This document shows, piece by piece, positions 7,215-14,182 of a stretch of 18,790 bases of DNA (the first letter of the stretch is position 1; every line of letters begins with the position of its first letter). The notes below the pieces were generated by a model, which saw only the letters and a program-made list of their open reading frames with translations, had not been told where the DNA came from and did no database searches. The translations under genes were made by a program, and so were the position numbers. This DNA comes from Gammaproteobacteria bacterium UBA2168 (GTDB lineage: Bacteria; Pseudomonadota; Gammaproteobacteria; Pseudomonadales; Azotimanducaceae). The stretch lies in the NCBI GenBank assembly GCA_002327525.1, contig DCWG01000127.1:1-18790 (forward strand), read 5' to 3'.

Positions 7215-8543
7215 ATGCCCAAGAGGATACTCATTGCCAATCGCAGCACCATCGCCCGACGTATAGTACGTGCCTGCAATGCGCTCGATGTCGAATCGGT
7301 GGCCGTGTACTCCGAGGCGGATGCGGGCGCACCGCACCTGAAGGAAGCCACGGAAACAGTGGCACTCCAGGGCGTGACTGCCATGGATACCTACCTCAAC
7401 CAGGGAGCCCTGTTGGATGCCATGCAGCGTACGGGCGCCGATGCGTTGCACCCGGGTTACGGTTTTCTGGCCGAAAATGCCGAATTTGCTCGTGCGGTGG
7501 TGGCAACGGGAGCGACGTTCATCGGTCCGTCACCCGACTGGATTTCGTCCATGGGGGACAAGGTGTCCGCACGAGAACTCATGGCACAGCATGGATTTCC
7601 GACGTTCGAGGCAAGCAAGGATGTGACGGACGCCCATAATGCGCTATCGGAAGCTGCACGCATCGGCTATCCGGTGATGCTGAAACCCGTGGGCGGCGGT
7701 GGCGGCATCGGGATGCGTGTCGTGCGTGACGAGACCGAGATGCAGCTCGCCTGTCAGCAGACAGGAGCGCTGGCGGCAAGGGCTTTTGACGACGCCCGTT
7801 TGTATCTAGAGAGATGCGTAGAGAGACCCCGGCACATCGAAGTTCAGGTTTTGGGTGACAGGGCGGGCAACGTGGTGCATGTGTATGAGCGCGAGTGCAC
7901 CGTGCAGCGACGCCACCAGAAGCTGATCGAAGAGAGTCCCGCGCCGTTGGACGATCGTGGCGAGTTGGATGCCCTGGCGCAGCAAGCGGCCGCGACCCTC
8001 TCGGAACTCGGCTACGATGGCGTTGGGACGGTGGAAACGCTTCGTGCTGGCTCCGGTGAGTATGGGTTTCTCGAGATGAACACGCGTATCCAGGTGGAGC
8101 ATGGTGTTACGGAGGAGGTGACCGGCCTCGATTTGGTGACTGCCCAGATACGACTGGCAGATGGCAAAGGGCTTCCCGAGATTCCACCCATGCACGGGCA
8201 TGCGGTCGAGGCGCGGTTGTATGCGGAAGATCCACGCACGTTGATGGCCTCGACGGGGCGTCTGACGCGTTTCCGTCCACCGGAGATGATGGGTGTGCGA
8301 GTGGAGACCGGTTATATCGAAGGTCAGTTCGTCACCCCGTTTTACGACCCGCTGTTGGCCAAGGTGATTGGCCGTGGACATACAAGAGAACAGGCTATTG
8401 GCCGTACGTTGGTGGCGCTGAGGGGATTTGCGGTGAGCGGGGTGCACACTAACGCGCCGCTGCTGATGCGCGTGCTGGAGCATCCCGATTTTCTCGCGGG
8501 GACGCTGGATACGGAATTCGTGAGCAGACTGATACAAACATAG
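7215..8543 (+). CDS. Biotin carboxylase subunit of an acyl-CoA carboxylase
   Basis: This enzyme uses ATP and bicarbonate to carboxylate biotin on a carrier protein. The 442-residue form from ATG 7215 matches AccC length with no fused carrier domain. The order is the N-terminal Rossmann-like domain (PKRILIANR; HPGYGFLAENAEFA), an ATP-grasp domain and a C-terminal domain. By comparison with E. coli AccC, the key residues are retained: K116 (MGDKVSA), K157, H207 (RPRHIEVQV), H234 (QRRHQKLIEE), E274, E287/N289/R291/E295 (FLEMNTRIQVEH) and R334. Unusual points are NRST where the family usually has NRGE, GGGGIGM in the glycine loop where GGGGRGM is usual, and HGVTE where HPVTE is usual. The start was chosen for the conserved MPKRILIANR beginning; AAGGAA lies about 14 bases upstream. 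A longer open frame from 6996 only overlaps the preceding gene. The carrier gene follows after 15 bases. Confidence 0.92.
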   Translation: MPKRILIANRSTIARRIVRACNALDVESVAVYSEADAGAPHLKEATETVALQGVTAMDTYLNQGALLDAMQRTGADALHPGYGFLAENAEFARAVVATGATFIGPSPDWISSMGDKVSARELMAQHGFPTFEASKDVTDAHNALSEAARIGYPVMLKPVGGGGGIGMRVVRDETEMQLACQQTGALAARAFDDARLYLERCVERPRHIEVQVLGDRAGNVVHVYERECTVQRRHQKLIEESPAPLDDRGELDALAQQAAATLSELGYDGVGTVETLRAGSGEYGFLEMNTRIQVEHGVTEEVTGLDLVTAQIRLADGKGLPEIPPMHGHAVEARLYAEDPRTLMASTGRLTRFRPPEMMGVRVETGYIEGQFVTPFYDPLLAKVIGRGHTREQAIGRTLVALRGFAVSGVHTNAPLLMRVLEHPDFLAGTLDTEFVSRLIQT

Positions 8544-8558
8544 CCAACAGGAGGGGCA

Positions 8559-8783
8559 ATGGCTCGAATCGAAGTGGAGAGTGAGGTCACGGGCAACGTG
8601 TGGAAAGTGGAGGTGGAAGTGGGTGCTGTGGTGGCGGAGGGCGATGTGCTGATCATCATCGAATCCATGAAGATGGAGATTCCGGTGGAGGCACCCGCCG
8701 ACGGCAGCGTGGCAGAGGTTTTTGTCGCGGTGGAAGACGCAGTGGAAGAAGACCAGGTGCTCGCGGTGATCGAGACTCCCTGA
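8559..8783 (+). CDS. Biotin carboxyl carrier protein (single biotinyl domain)
   Basis: A 74-residue protein consisting almost only of a biotinyl/lipoyl domain. The attachment motif ESMKME is at 35-40, with K38 as the predicted biotinylated lysine, followed by the APADGSVAEV hairpin that mirrors it. It lacks the N-terminal Pro/Ala-rich linker region of AccB, so it is a minimal carrier like those of multi-subunit acyl-CoA carboxylases or decarboxylases. A strong GGAGGGG lies just before ATG. It is 15 bases after the biotin carboxylase gene and in the same transcript, so the two most likely form one complex. MKM favours biotin over lipoate. Confidence 0.93.
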   Translation: MARIEVESEVTGNVWKVEVEVGAVVAEGDVLIIIESMKMEIPVEAPADGSVAEVFVAVEDAVEEDQVLAVIETP

Positions 8784-8826
8784 TAACGTTGTTTTTTTAT
8801 TCATTAGGACCAATAAGGAGCGCAAG

Positions 8827-9645
8827 ATGACGGATCTCGTGACTATCGACATAACGGATGGCGTCGCCGACGTTCGGCTCAATCGGCCGGATAAATACAA
8901 TGCGCTGTCGCCGGAAATGTTCGACGCGATCGTCAAGGCAGGCGAACATCTCGCTGAGGCGAGGGATGTGCGTGCGGTGGTGCTCTCCGGCAATGGGCGT
9001 GGTTTCTGTGCCGGTCTCGACATGAGCACGATGCAGGGATTTGGTAGCGGTGGCGGACAGAGTGGCGGCAGCGCCGCAAACCTGCTGAAGCGCAACGAGC
9101 GTCCGGAGAACTATGCGCAGCGCCCGGGTATGGTGTGGAAGCGGATGCCGGTGCCCACGATTGCAGCGATACATGGCGTTGCGTACGGCGGTGGTTGTCA
9201 GATTGCCCTCGGGGCGGACATTCGCTTCGCAGCACCCGATGCCAAGATCTCCGTGATGGAGATCAAATGGGGACTCATCCCGGACATGAGCCTGACGCAG
9301 ACGCTGCGCGACGTGGTGACGCTGGATGTGGCTAAGGAGCTGACCTTTACCGGTCGTGTCATGAACGGGGATCAGGCGAAGGAGCTGGGCCTGGTGACGC
9401 ATGTTGCTGATGATCCGTTGCAGGCGGCGATGGACCTGGCCAGCGAGATAGCGGGCAAATCGCCAGATGCGGTGCGCGCTGGCAAGAAGCTGTTCGAGGC
9501 ATCCTGGCATGCCGACGACCGAACGGGTCTCGAACTCGAGTCGTCGCTGCAGATGAAACTGATCGGAAGCCCGAATCAGATCGAAGCCGTGAAGGCCAAT
9601 TTCGAGAACCGCGCACCTGAGTTTGAGGATACCTCCGATAGTTGA
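8827..9645 (+). CDS. Enoyl-CoA hydratase/isomerase (crotonase) family protein
   Basis: A 272-residue crotonase-fold enzyme. The first oxyanion-hole segment is GRGFCAGLDMS (58-67) and the second is GVAYGGGCQIALGADIRFA (117-135). In rat enoyl-CoA hydratase two glutamates act on water (E144 and E164). Here the first position is glutamine (Q125), the second is retained (E145 in MEIKWGLIPD), and an aspartate D153 follows in the place where dienoyl-CoA isomerases carry one. Hydratase, isomerase or decarboxylase action therefore remain open. The ribosome site is AAGGAG before ATG. It lies between the biotin carrier and the carboxyltransferase genes, so it probably acts just before or after the carboxylation, as methylglutaconyl-CoA hydratase does in leucine breakdown. 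The 43-base spacer before it carries a seven-base T-run, but no convincing stem precedes it. Confidence 0.87.
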   Translation: MTDLVTIDITDGVADVRLNRPDKYNALSPEMFDAIVKAGEHLAEARDVRAVVLSGNGRGFCAGLDMSTMQGFGSGGGQSGGSAANLLKRNERPENYAQRPGMVWKRMPVPTIAAIHGVAYGGGCQIALGADIRFAAPDAKISVMEIKWGLIPDMSLTQTLRDVVTLDVAKELTFTGRVMNGDQAKELGLVTHVADDPLQAAMDLASEIAGKSPDAVRAGKKLFEASWHADDRTGLELESSLQMKLIGSPNQIEAVKANFENRAPEFEDTSDS

Positions 9646-9680
9646 ATGACCAGTTGACTCGGAGAGGGCTGAGGAAAGCA

Positions 9681-11234
9681 ATGAGCTGGGAAAAAGAGGT
9701 CCGCGAACTAGAGCGCAGACGTCAACTCGCCAAACAGCAGGGTGGTAGAGACGGCATAGCACGCCAGCATGCCAAGGGCCGTCTCACCATTCGAGAGCGC
9801 GTCGATGCACTGCTCGATGAGGGCAGTTTCCGCGAGCAGGGACAGGCAACAGCCATTCCGGACTACGACGACAACGATGAACTGTTGGGCTTCGTACCGG
9901 CCAACTACGTGGTTGGATTCGGCAAGATAGACGGCCGGCGCGTGGTGGTGGGCGGAGAAGACTTCACGCTGAAGGGCGGCTCGCCCAATGCGGCGGGCTT
10001 GCGCAAGAGCGTGTACGCGGAGCACCTCGCCAGTCAATACCGCGTGCCTTTCGTGCGCATGCTCGAGGGGGGCGGGGGCAGTGTGAAAGGTGGCGGACGC
10101 AAGGGTGGTACAGTCGGTGAGCCGGTGTTCAGCGAACCGCGTTTCAAGATCATTGCGGACGTGATGTCTGAAGTACCCGTCATTTCTGGAGCGATGGGAG
10201 CGGTGGCCGGGTTTCCGGCCGGTCGGCTGGTGGCGTCACACTTTTCCGTGATGACCAGGCACACCGCGCAGGTTTTGATCGGAGGGCCCGCGTTGGTGGA
10301 GCGCGCTCTTGGCGTACGCCTCACCAAGGACGAACTCGGTGGCGCCGAGATACATGCCAGCAGCGGCATCATCGACAATCTCGCGGAGGACGAGTACGAC
10401 GCTTTTCGTCAGATGCGGCAGTTTCTGAGTTACCTGCCATCCAATGTGTTTGAACGCACCAAGCGCCTCCCCTGCAACGACACCCGCGAGCGTATGGAGC
10501 AGGATCTGCTGAGCGCGGTGCCGCGTGAGGCCAATACCCCGTTTGATATGCGCGCAATTCTAGAGATGGTGTTCGACCTGGGCTCCTTTTTCGAGATGGC
10601 GCCTTACTACGGACCGAGTCAGATCTGCGGTTTCGCGCGTCTCGACGGGCAGCCGGTGGGTGTGCTCGCCAACGACAACAACCACTATGCGGGAGCGATG
10701 ACGGCGGAAGCGGCCCAGAAATACCGCCGCTTCGTGGAGACCTGCGATACCTTTCACGTTCCGGTAGTCAACTTCGTGGATCAGCCAGGCTTTATGATCG
10801 GCCCGGAGGCCGAGAAGAACGGGACTATCCGCTATGGAATGGCGGCGGTTGCCGCGGCCGCCCAGGCTACCATCCCGTGGGCGGTGATTCAGGTGCACAA
10901 GGGATTCGGTGTCGCGACGGCCGCGCACTATGCGCCAGGTTCGTATGTCCTGGCATGGCCCTCGGTAGAATCCGGAGCCCTCCCGCTGGAGGGCGGTGTG
11001 GCCGTGGCCTTCCACCGGGAGATCGCCGCCGCTGGGGATCCGGATGCAAAGCGCAAGCAACTGGAAGACGGGTTGCGTCAGGCACGTTCGCCGTTTCCAC
11101 GCGCAGAGTCGTTCGCGGTGCACGAACTCATCGACCCCCGTGAGACACGCCCGATGCTGTGCGAGTGGGTGGATTGGATCCAGACGCAGCTCGATCAGCT
11201 GACCGGTCAGGTGCGGTTCGGTATGCGGCCGTAG
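9681..11234 (+). CDS. Acyl-CoA carboxylase, carboxyltransferase (beta) subunit
   Basis: A 517-residue carboxyltransferase of the MmdA/PccB/MccB type (COG4799), with tandem crotonase-like halves. It transfers the carboxyl group from biotin to an acyl-CoA. The N-terminus (MSWEKEVRELERRR...RQHAKGRLTIRERVDALLD) is typical. The family segments GGEDFTLKGGSP, ISGAMGAVAGFPAGR, GGPALVERALG, ELGGAEIH, VNFVDQPGFMIG and PLEGGVAVAFHREI follow in order. The usual first-half motif DSGGAR is replaced by a glycine-rich EGGGGSVKGGG (about 129-139), and the second half has HKGFGVATAAHY. ATG 9681 was chosen because GAGGA lies seven bases upstream; a TTG at 9642 would overlap the crotonase gene. The substrate (propionyl, methylcrotonyl, geranyl or another acyl-CoA) cannot be decided from these residues. 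Confidence 0.92.
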   Translation: MSWEKEVRELERRRQLAKQQGGRDGIARQHAKGRLTIRERVDALLDEGSFREQGQATAIPDYDDNDELLGFVPANYVVGFGKIDGRRVVVGGEDFTLKGGSPNAAGLRKSVYAEHLASQYRVPFVRMLEGGGGSVKGGGRKGGTVGEPVFSEPRFKIIADVMSEVPVISGAMGAVAGFPAGRLVASHFSVMTRHTAQVLIGGPALVERALGVRLTKDELGGAEIHASSGIIDNLAEDEYDAFRQMRQFLSYLPSNVFERTKRLPCNDTRERMEQDLLSAVPREANTPFDMRAILEMVFDLGSFFEMAPYYGPSQICGFARLDGQPVGVLANDNNHYAGAMTAEAAQKYRRFVETCDTFHVPVVNFVDQPGFMIGPEAEKNGTIRYGMAAVAAAAQATIPWAVIQVHKGFGVATAAHYAPGSYVLAWPSVESGALPLEGGVAVAFHREIAAAGDPDAKRKQLEDGLRQARSPFPRAESFAVHELIDPRETRPMLCEWVDWIQTQLDQLTGQVRFGMRP

Positions 11235-11264
11235 GAAGCCATTCCCGATTAGCATCGCAAGGAT

Positions 11265-11336
11265 CATCCCCTGGCATCCCCTGGCATCCCCAGGGGAAAT
11301 AGGGAATGTCCTATAGGGAATGTATAGGGATAGGGA
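11265..11336. repeat. Short tandem repeats in the spacer between the carboxyltransferase and SDR genes
   Basis: Three head-to-tail ten-base units run from 11265 to 11294: CATCCCCTGG, CATCCCCTGG, CATCCCCAGG. They are followed by four copies of TAGGGA (11300, 11314, 11325 and 11331), two of them continuing as ATGT. A CCTATAGG palindrome sits at 11310-11317. The rest of the 178-base spacer (11235-11412) holds no gene I can support. The repeat block separates the last SDR gene from the carboxylase cluster and may affect transcription between them. Confidence 0.8.
11278..11296 (+). terminator. Hairpin after the carboxyltransferase gene, possible attenuator or terminator
   Basis: CCCCTGG-CATCC-CCAGGGG is a perfect seven-pair GC-rich stem with a five-base loop, formed by the second and third repeat units. 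It lies 43 bases after the stop codon. The following bases are A/G-rich rather than a T-run, so strong Rho-independent termination is doubtful. It may reduce read-through or stabilise the 3' end of the message. Confidence 0.4.
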
Positions 11337-11412
11337 CTCGGTTGGTGCGTGGCGTGGCGGGCGAGGAAAACATAGAATGCGCGTCCGAAAACTCTAGTTA
11401 TAAGAGGAACGC

Positions 11413-12279
11413 ATGAGCTATTCGTTTGATGACAAGGTCGCGATCATCACGGGCGCTGGCGGTGGTCTCGGCCGTTGTCACGCGCTGGAACTGGCTAGCC
11501 GCGGCTGCAAAGTCGTGGTCAACGACCTCGGCGGTGCGATGGATGGGACCGGTGGTAGCTCGGACGCCGCCAATGCGGTGGTAGAAGAGATCAAGGCGTC
11601 CGGTGGCGAAGCCATTGCAAACGGCGGCTCGGTTTCCGATCCTGCGGGTGCACAGAGCATAGTCGGCGATGCCATGGATGCCTGGGGCCGTGTGGATATC
11701 CTGATCAACAATGCCGGTATTCTGCGTGACAAGTCGTTTGGCAAAATGACCATGGATGACTTTCGCCTGGTACTGGAGGTGCACCTGCTTGGCGCCGTGT
11801 ACGTCACGCACGCCGCGTGGCCGATCATGCGCGAGCAGAACTATGGCCGCATCGTGATGACGACCTCACCGAGCGGGCTGTACGGGAATTTCGGTCAGAC
11901 TAACTACGGCGCGGCCAAGCTCGCTCAGGTCGGCTTCATGAATGCGCTGAAGATCGAGGGGGCGAAAAACAACATCCACACCAATGCAATCGCGCCCGTG
12001 GCGGCGACTCGCATGACTGAAGACCTGATGCCGGAAGAAGCCCTGAAAGCACTTGGTCCGGAGTTGGTGACTCCCGCCGTGGTCTATCTCTGCACTGAAG
12101 ATGCACCCAATGGCGTGATCCTGCAGGCGGCGGGTGGACAGTTTTCCATTGCCTGCATGGTTGAAAACGAGGGGGTCAATATCGGAGTGGATGCAAGCGT
12201 CGAAGACATCGCCGACAACTACGAGAAGATCGCGGACCTCTCGGGCGCGAAGCCCCGTGGCATGCTGCAGCTCGGTTGA
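11413..12279 (+). CDS. SDR oxidoreductase, (3R)-hydroxyacyl-CoA dehydrogenase type
   Basis: A 288-residue SDR closely resembling the N-terminal dehydrogenase domain of peroxisomal multifunctional enzyme type 2 (HSD17B4/Fox2 family). The glycine motif TGAGGGLGR is at 13-21. D38 in VVVNDLGG suggests NAD+ use. NNAG is at 99-102, and the catalytic S152, Y165 and K169 lie in TTSPSGLYGNFGQTNYGAAK. The C-terminal 60 residues (ACMVENEGVNIG onward) extend beyond the SDR core, as in that family. It probably oxidises a 3-hydroxyacyl-CoA in a beta-oxidation-like path. GAGGA lies at good spacing before ATG. The gene follows the acyl-CoA carboxylase cluster on the same strand, but the 178-base repeat-bearing spacer leaves open a separate promoter. 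Confidence 0.88.
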   Translation: MSYSFDDKVAIITGAGGGLGRCHALELASRGCKVVVNDLGGAMDGTGGSSDAANAVVEEIKASGGEAIANGGSVSDPAGAQSIVGDAMDAWGRVDILINNAGILRDKSFGKMTMDDFRLVLEVHLLGAVYVTHAAWPIMREQNYGRIVMTTSPSGLYGNFGQTNYGAAKLAQVGFMNALKIEGAKNNIHTNAIAPVAATRMTEDLMPEEALKALGPELVTPAVVYLCTEDAPNGVILQAAGGQFSIACMVENEGVNIGVDASVEDIADNYEKIADLSGAKPRGMLQLG

Positions 12280-12298
12280 TCAGAATCGAAGACCGGCC

Positions 12299-12322
12299 GA
12301 AGGACGCTTGGGAGTGTCCTTC
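12299..12322. terminator. Inverted repeat between convergent frames
   Basis: GAAGGAC and GTCCTTC form a perfect seven-pair stem around a ten-base loop. It begins 20 bases after the SDR stop codon and lies before the end of the small - strand frame at 12333, the place of a bidirectional terminator. No T-run follows on either strand, so the call is tentative. Confidence 0.4.
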
Positions 12323-12332
12323 AGCGCCCCGG

Positions 12333-12455
12333 TTAGTTGTGGCCGAGGACGAAGTTCTCGTTTGAGTCGTCTCTCGACTCGCATTTTCGCTCGGTAGAGT
12401 CCGCAGCCTGCGGTTCCGTCTGCTCTTGCGATTCTGTGATCTTGTCGTCGTCCAT
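12333..12455 (-). CDS. Candidate small acidic peptide, 40 residues
   Basis: On the - strand an ATG at 12455 is preceded by GAAAGGA at a fitting distance and opens a 40-codon frame ending in TAA at 12333. The peptide starts MDDDKITES, is very rich in Asp, Glu, Gln and Ser, has a single cysteine (C25), and ends in the only hydrophobic patch, NFVLGHN. It is unlike any protein I recognise. The acidic leader-like body with a distinct C-terminus recalls small modified-peptide precursors, but no modifying enzyme is adjacent, so this is only a resemblance. Support comes from the ribosome site, the inverted repeat just past its stop, and the lack of any other gene in the 288-base gap (12280-12567). 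It may still be chance. Confidence 0.35.
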   Translation of the reverse strand: MDDDKITESQEQTEPQAADSTERKCESRDDSNENFVLGHN

Positions 12456-12567
12456 GTTTGGGATCCTTTCAAACCATTTGGACTTGTGGCTCTAACCGAA
12501 GTCTAGTTGAAACGACGACGCGCAATTGAGACCGTGTTAATGAACTTACCCGTTGGAGGCTTGACGC

Positions 12568-13173
12568 GTGGAATTACCCATCGACCCCGAATCGATCAAG
12601 GGATTCCTGCATCCGGACGAAGGTCACCGACTATTCGACCTTGCTGCCCAGGTCGAAGGCCCGTGTCTGGAAGTGGGAAGTTACTGTGGGAAGTCCACAT
12701 TGTACGTGGGCGCTGCGTGCAAAACGCGCGGTAGCCTGCTCTATGCCATCGACCACCACCGGGGTTCCGAGGAGCACCAGCTGGGTGAGGAGTATCACGA
12801 CCCGGATCTGTTCGATACGGGCAGTGGCAAGCTGGACTCGTTTCGCACCTTTCGGGAAACGGTGGAGAGGGCGGGCTTGACGGGAACGGTGGTACCCATC
12901 GTGGCGGCGTCTGCTATGGCGGGCAGATACTGGAACACGCCGCTCGGGCTCGTCTTCATAGACGGGGGACACAGCCGCGAAGCTGCACTAACCGATTTTC
13001 GAACCTGGGCGCCGCACGTGGCGCCGGGTGGTGTACTCGCTATCCACGACATATTCCCGGATCCAGCCGATGGCGGTCAGGCGCCGCACGAGATCTACCA
13101 GCTGGCGCTTGCATCTGGGCGGTTCGAGGCGATGCCCATGACACACACGCTTGGTACCCTGCGCCGTATCTGA
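12568..13173 (+). CDS. Class I SAM-dependent methyltransferase (Methyltransf_24-like)
   Basis: A 201-residue Rossmann-fold protein. Motif I is LEVGSYCGKSTL (34-45), the acidic residue of the second strand is D62 in YAIDHH, and the late motif VFIDGGHSREAALTDF (129-144) plus HVAPGGVLAIHDIF (150-163) are characteristic of the Methyltransf_24 / cephalosporin-hydroxylase-related group, which methylates small molecules or sugars. The IDGGH and HD residues could hold a metal, as in O-methyltransferases of this type. The start is GTG with GGAGG nine bases upstream. It is the only + strand gene here, and its stop lies four bases from the stop of the convergent toroid gene. Next to a glycosyltransferase and a second methyltransferase, it probably belongs to the same pathway. 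Confidence 0.85.
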   Translation: MELPIDPESIKGFLHPDEGHRLFDLAAQVEGPCLEVGSYCGKSTLYVGAACKTRGSLLYAIDHHRGSEEHQLGEEYHDPDLFDTGSGKLDSFRTFRETVERAGLTGTVVPIVAASAMAGRYWNTPLGLVFIDGGHSREAALTDFRTWAPHVAPGGVLAIHDIFPDPADGGQAPHEIYQLALASGRFEAMPMTHTLGTLRRI

Positions 13174-13177
13174 ATCG

Positions 13178-14182
13178 TCAGATGCCGGGCCCGAAGAAAT
13201 CGCTCGCCGGTGTCAGCTGGAACAAAGCGTCCGCGGCCAGCATGACCGCCCCGGCGGTCCACGTGGGACGCTCATCGGGCCAGAGTATTCCGTCTTCGAA
13301 CGCGTAACCCGTCCACCAGGAGCCGTCCTCGGCCTGAAAGCGGCGGATATCGTCAAACAACCGGTGTGCATCGTCCTCGCGCCTGGAAACGATGCACGCT
13401 AGCGTCAACTCACAGGTCTCTGCGACGGTCACCCATGGCTGGTTCGACACGCAGCGACAGCCAAGCTCGGGTTCAACGAACTCCTCCCAGCGCACGTCGA
13501 GTCGGGTCCGGGCGTGAGTAGCGTTGATCACGCCCGTCATCACCGGATAAAACCAATCCATCGAGTAGCGCTCCTTCGACTCCCAGGTTCTGTCGAAGCG
13601 CTCGGGATTGTGACGCAACGCATGGATAATGTGCACACGGGCCTTGCACCAGTGGCGAACGGACGAATCGTCCGGGGCCACCAGGCGCGAGAGTGCCACG
13701 GCGCAATCGATACTCTTGCAGATAGAGCTGCAGCCGGTCACCAGAGCGTCCTTGTTGATGCCGGTTCGGGTATCGAGTGCCCAGTAAATTTCTCCGGTGG
13801 GTGCTTGCAAGGAGAGTACGAAATCGATGGCACGTTTCACCATCGGCCACATATCTGCGGCAAACGCGTGATTCCTGGAGATGCGGTAATGGTGCCACAC
13901 ACCGGTCGCAACATAGGCGACGAAATTGGTTTCAGCGCGGGTGCCGTCTACCACATCGTCGCCCTTGTACGCGGCCATCCACGAACCATCCGGCAACTGA
14001 TGTCGGGCAAGCCAGACATAGGCGGCTTCTGCTTCGCGCAGGTGCCCGCCTACCGAGAGGCCCATGGCTGCTTCGACGTGATCCCACGGATCCAGAATGC
14101 CACCGTGAAACCAGGGAATCGCGCCATCTTCCGCTTGCACGGAGGCGATGTAGCGCGCGGTGCGTTCAACCATTTGCTTCAC
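13178..14182 (-). CDS. Alpha/alpha-toroid protein (prenyltransferase / squalene-cyclase-like repeat)
   Basis: A 334-residue soluble protein built of repeated helical hairpins with QW-like turns: QAEDGAIPWF (16-25), LPDGSWMAAY (63-72), QAPTGEIYWAL (126-136) and QAEDGSWWTGY (283-293). These are the signs of the terpenoid cyclase/protein prenyltransferase alpha-alpha toroid superfamily, which also resembles some (alpha/alpha)6 glycosidases. The catalytic DXDD of squalene-hopene cyclases is absent, and no protein prenyltransferase zinc site is evident, so the chemistry is unknown. Conserved-looking polar clusters are YKGDDVVDGTRAETNF and TGINKDALVTGCSSICKS. GTG 14182 overlaps the upstream methyltransferase stop (GTGA), with AGGAG seven bases before it, so translation is coupled. 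It is the last gene of the - strand series. Confidence 0.72.
   Translation of the reverse strand: MKQMVERTARYIASVQAEDGAIPWFHGGILDPWDHVEAAMGLSVGGHLREAEAAYVWLARHQLPDGSWMAAYKGDDVVDGTRAETNFVAYVATGVWHHYRISRNHAFAADMWPMVKRAIDFVLSLQAPTGEIYWALDTRTGINKDALVTGCSSICKSIDCAVALSRLVAPDDSSVRHWCKARVHIIHALRHNPERFDRTWESKERYSMDWFYPVMTGVINATHARTRLDVRWEEFVEPELGCRCVSNQPWVTVAETCELTLACIVSRREDDAHRLFDDIRRFQAEDGSWWTGYAFEDGILWPDERPTWTAGAVMLAADALFQLTPASDFFGPGI

Noticed and set aside
8784..8826. A run of seven T after the biotin carrier gene as a Rho-independent terminator.
   Set aside because: No GC-rich stem precedes the T-run, and the downstream crotonase gene belongs functionally to the same set.
7806..9762. Two long open frames on the - strand (429 and 321 codons) across the biotin carboxylase, carrier, crotonase and start of the carboxyltransferase.
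   Set aside because: Their translations are rich in His, Arg and Ser and show no family motifs, while the + strand frames carry complete catalytic motifs. They are antisense shadows caused by codon bias.
12333..12455. Mycofactocin or PQQ precursor peptide.
   Set aside because: The C-terminus lacks the known core residues (no Val-Tyr end, no Glu-X3-Tyr), and no radical SAM partner gene is in the window.
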